DNA from: Pseudoalteromonas haloplanktis ATCC 14393
GTDB taxonomy: Bacteria > Pseudomonadota > Gammaproteobacteria > Enterobacterales > Alteromonadaceae
Direction of reading: 5' to 3'
Length of the DNA: 64,000 bases
Assembly: GCF_000238355.1 (NCBI RefSeq)
Contig: NZ_AHCA01000004.1
Span: 124,001 to 188,000 of the forward strand
Below, piece after piece: positions 63,367-64,000 of the stretch. Every line of letters begins with the position of its first letter. The first letter of the stretch is position 1. Under the pieces are notes generated by a model, which searched no databases, was not told where the DNA came from, and saw only the letters and a list, made by a program, of their open reading frames with translations. The translations under genes were made by a program, and so were the position numbers.

Positions 63367-64000
63367 ATGAATATGTCTTATTTTAAGGCCCCCGTACTTG
63401 CTTGGAAGAAAGTAAAACGGTTGCTTCTGTTGTCGTTTTTAGTGACAACTAATAATGTATTTGCAAATGACTTAACTGTTGATTCAGTTTCATTGTCAGA
63501 GGCAATACAACGAACACTTGCAAACAACCCACAGCTAACAGCTTTTAAATACAAACAAAAGCGTTTAGACGGCGAGTTAGCTACCGCAGGGTTAAAACCT
63601 GAATATAACGTCAGCGCTGAATTGGAAAACTTTGCAGGTACAGGTGATGTATCTGGATTCAGCGACGCTGAACTTACCTTATCAATATCTTCCGTGGTGG
63701 AATTGGGAGATAAGGTAAATAGCAGAAAGCTTTATGTTAATGCCCAACAGCAAGCAATAGCTGTTGAAAAAAGAATACAAACACTCGATATTTTGGGTGA
63801 AGTAGCAGCTCGCTATATCGATGTTTTGACGTTACAGCAAATCATGCTCGTCAATGAAAATGCAGAAAAGCTAGCACGAGAAACCTATCAAACTGTCTCC
63901 AAAAAAGTTCGTGTTGGTTCGGCACCGTCATCAGAGCAAAAACGAGCTGATGCAGCTTTAGCAACAGCTCGACTAAAGACGCTAACCATTTCCAAGCAGT
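63367..64000 (+). CDS. czcC: CzcC-like outer-membrane efflux protein, truncated by window
   Basis: The reading frame is open from ATG 63367 (AGGA upstream) to the end of the window, 211 codons. A signal peptide (LLLLSFLVTTNNVFA) is followed by the first OEP repeat: SLSEAIQRTLANNPQLTAFK, GLKPEYNVSAELENFAGTG, SISSVVELGDKVNSRK. The EL-GDK part and 'AELENFAGTG' are typical of CzcC/CusC-type channels of heavy-metal RND pumps. The inner-membrane parts (czcB, czcA) are expected just beyond the window. Confidence 0.88.
   Translation, partial: MNMSYFKAPVLAWKKVKRLLLLSFLVTTNNVFANDLTVDSVSLSEAIQRTLANNPQLTAFKYKQKRLDGELATAGLKPEYNVSAELENFAGTGDVSGFSDAELTLSISSVVELGDKVNSRKLYVNAQQQAIAVEKRIQTLDILGEVAARYIDVLTLQQIMLVNENAEKLARETYQTVSKKVRVGSAPSSEQKRADAALATARLKTLTISKQ

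Overview
The window looks like a chromosome segment of a marine gammaproteobacterium of the Alteromonadales, most likely Pseudoalteromonas or a close relative. Three things point there: AT-rich coding sequence, the conserved parE-yqiA-cpdA-yqiB-nudF / tolC and rsmE-gshB-yqgE-ruvX / pilU-pilT / yggS-proC-yggT-rdgB-hemW neighbourhoods, and a short interspersed repeat with TATACCCA/TGGGTATA ends. The genus is inferred from gene order and protein style, not from a search.

Positions 1-45700 are mostly core chromosome. From left to right: a truncated TPR sensor-like protein; parE with the yqiA-cpdA-yqiB-nudF operon; divergent tolC; a lipid A-type acyltransferase; glnE; a DUF350 membrane protein; rsmE, gshB, yqgE and ruvX; the twitching ATPases pilU and pilT; yggS, proC, yggT, DUF4426, rdgB and hemW; a DUF885 lipoprotein; a SIMPL protein; the 886-residue protein acetyltransferase patZ; a Kv-type channel. 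Next come a 1503-residue propeller/PAS/GGDEF/EAL sensor, small accessory genes, an acyltransferase, a MerR-controlled Cu/Zn-type permease with Cys-Cys repeats, a D-2-hydroxyacid dehydrogenase, a DUF3192 lipoprotein, and a hybrid histidine kinase paired with a REC-GGDEF regulator.

At about 45956 the phoH reading frame stops abruptly and a mobile island begins; it runs past the right edge of the window. Its first four genes overlap in one operon: tyrosine recombinase intA, a 923-residue recombinase-fold protein, tyrosine recombinase intB, and a small coiled-coil protein. This matches the core (intA-tfp-intB-srap) of strand-biased circularizing integrative elements known from Vibrio.

The cargo is a mosaic. 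It starts with a mini mer module (merR, merC, GDCCVxC protein) with a textbook mer-type operator but no merA in view, followed by a broken mntP. Next is a complete QatABCD anti-phage operon whose first gene overlaps a serine recombinase gene preceded by a res-like array of GTACGAA repeats. The last part is a divalent-metal block: CadR/PbrR-like regulator, CDF transporter, transglutaminase-like protein, CzcD-like CDF, CzcI-like periplasmic protein, and the start of czcC. The island therefore appears to combine metal resistance and phage defence. The left junction is visible inside phoH; the right junction, the rest of czc and the 5' part of phoH should lie beyond 64000.
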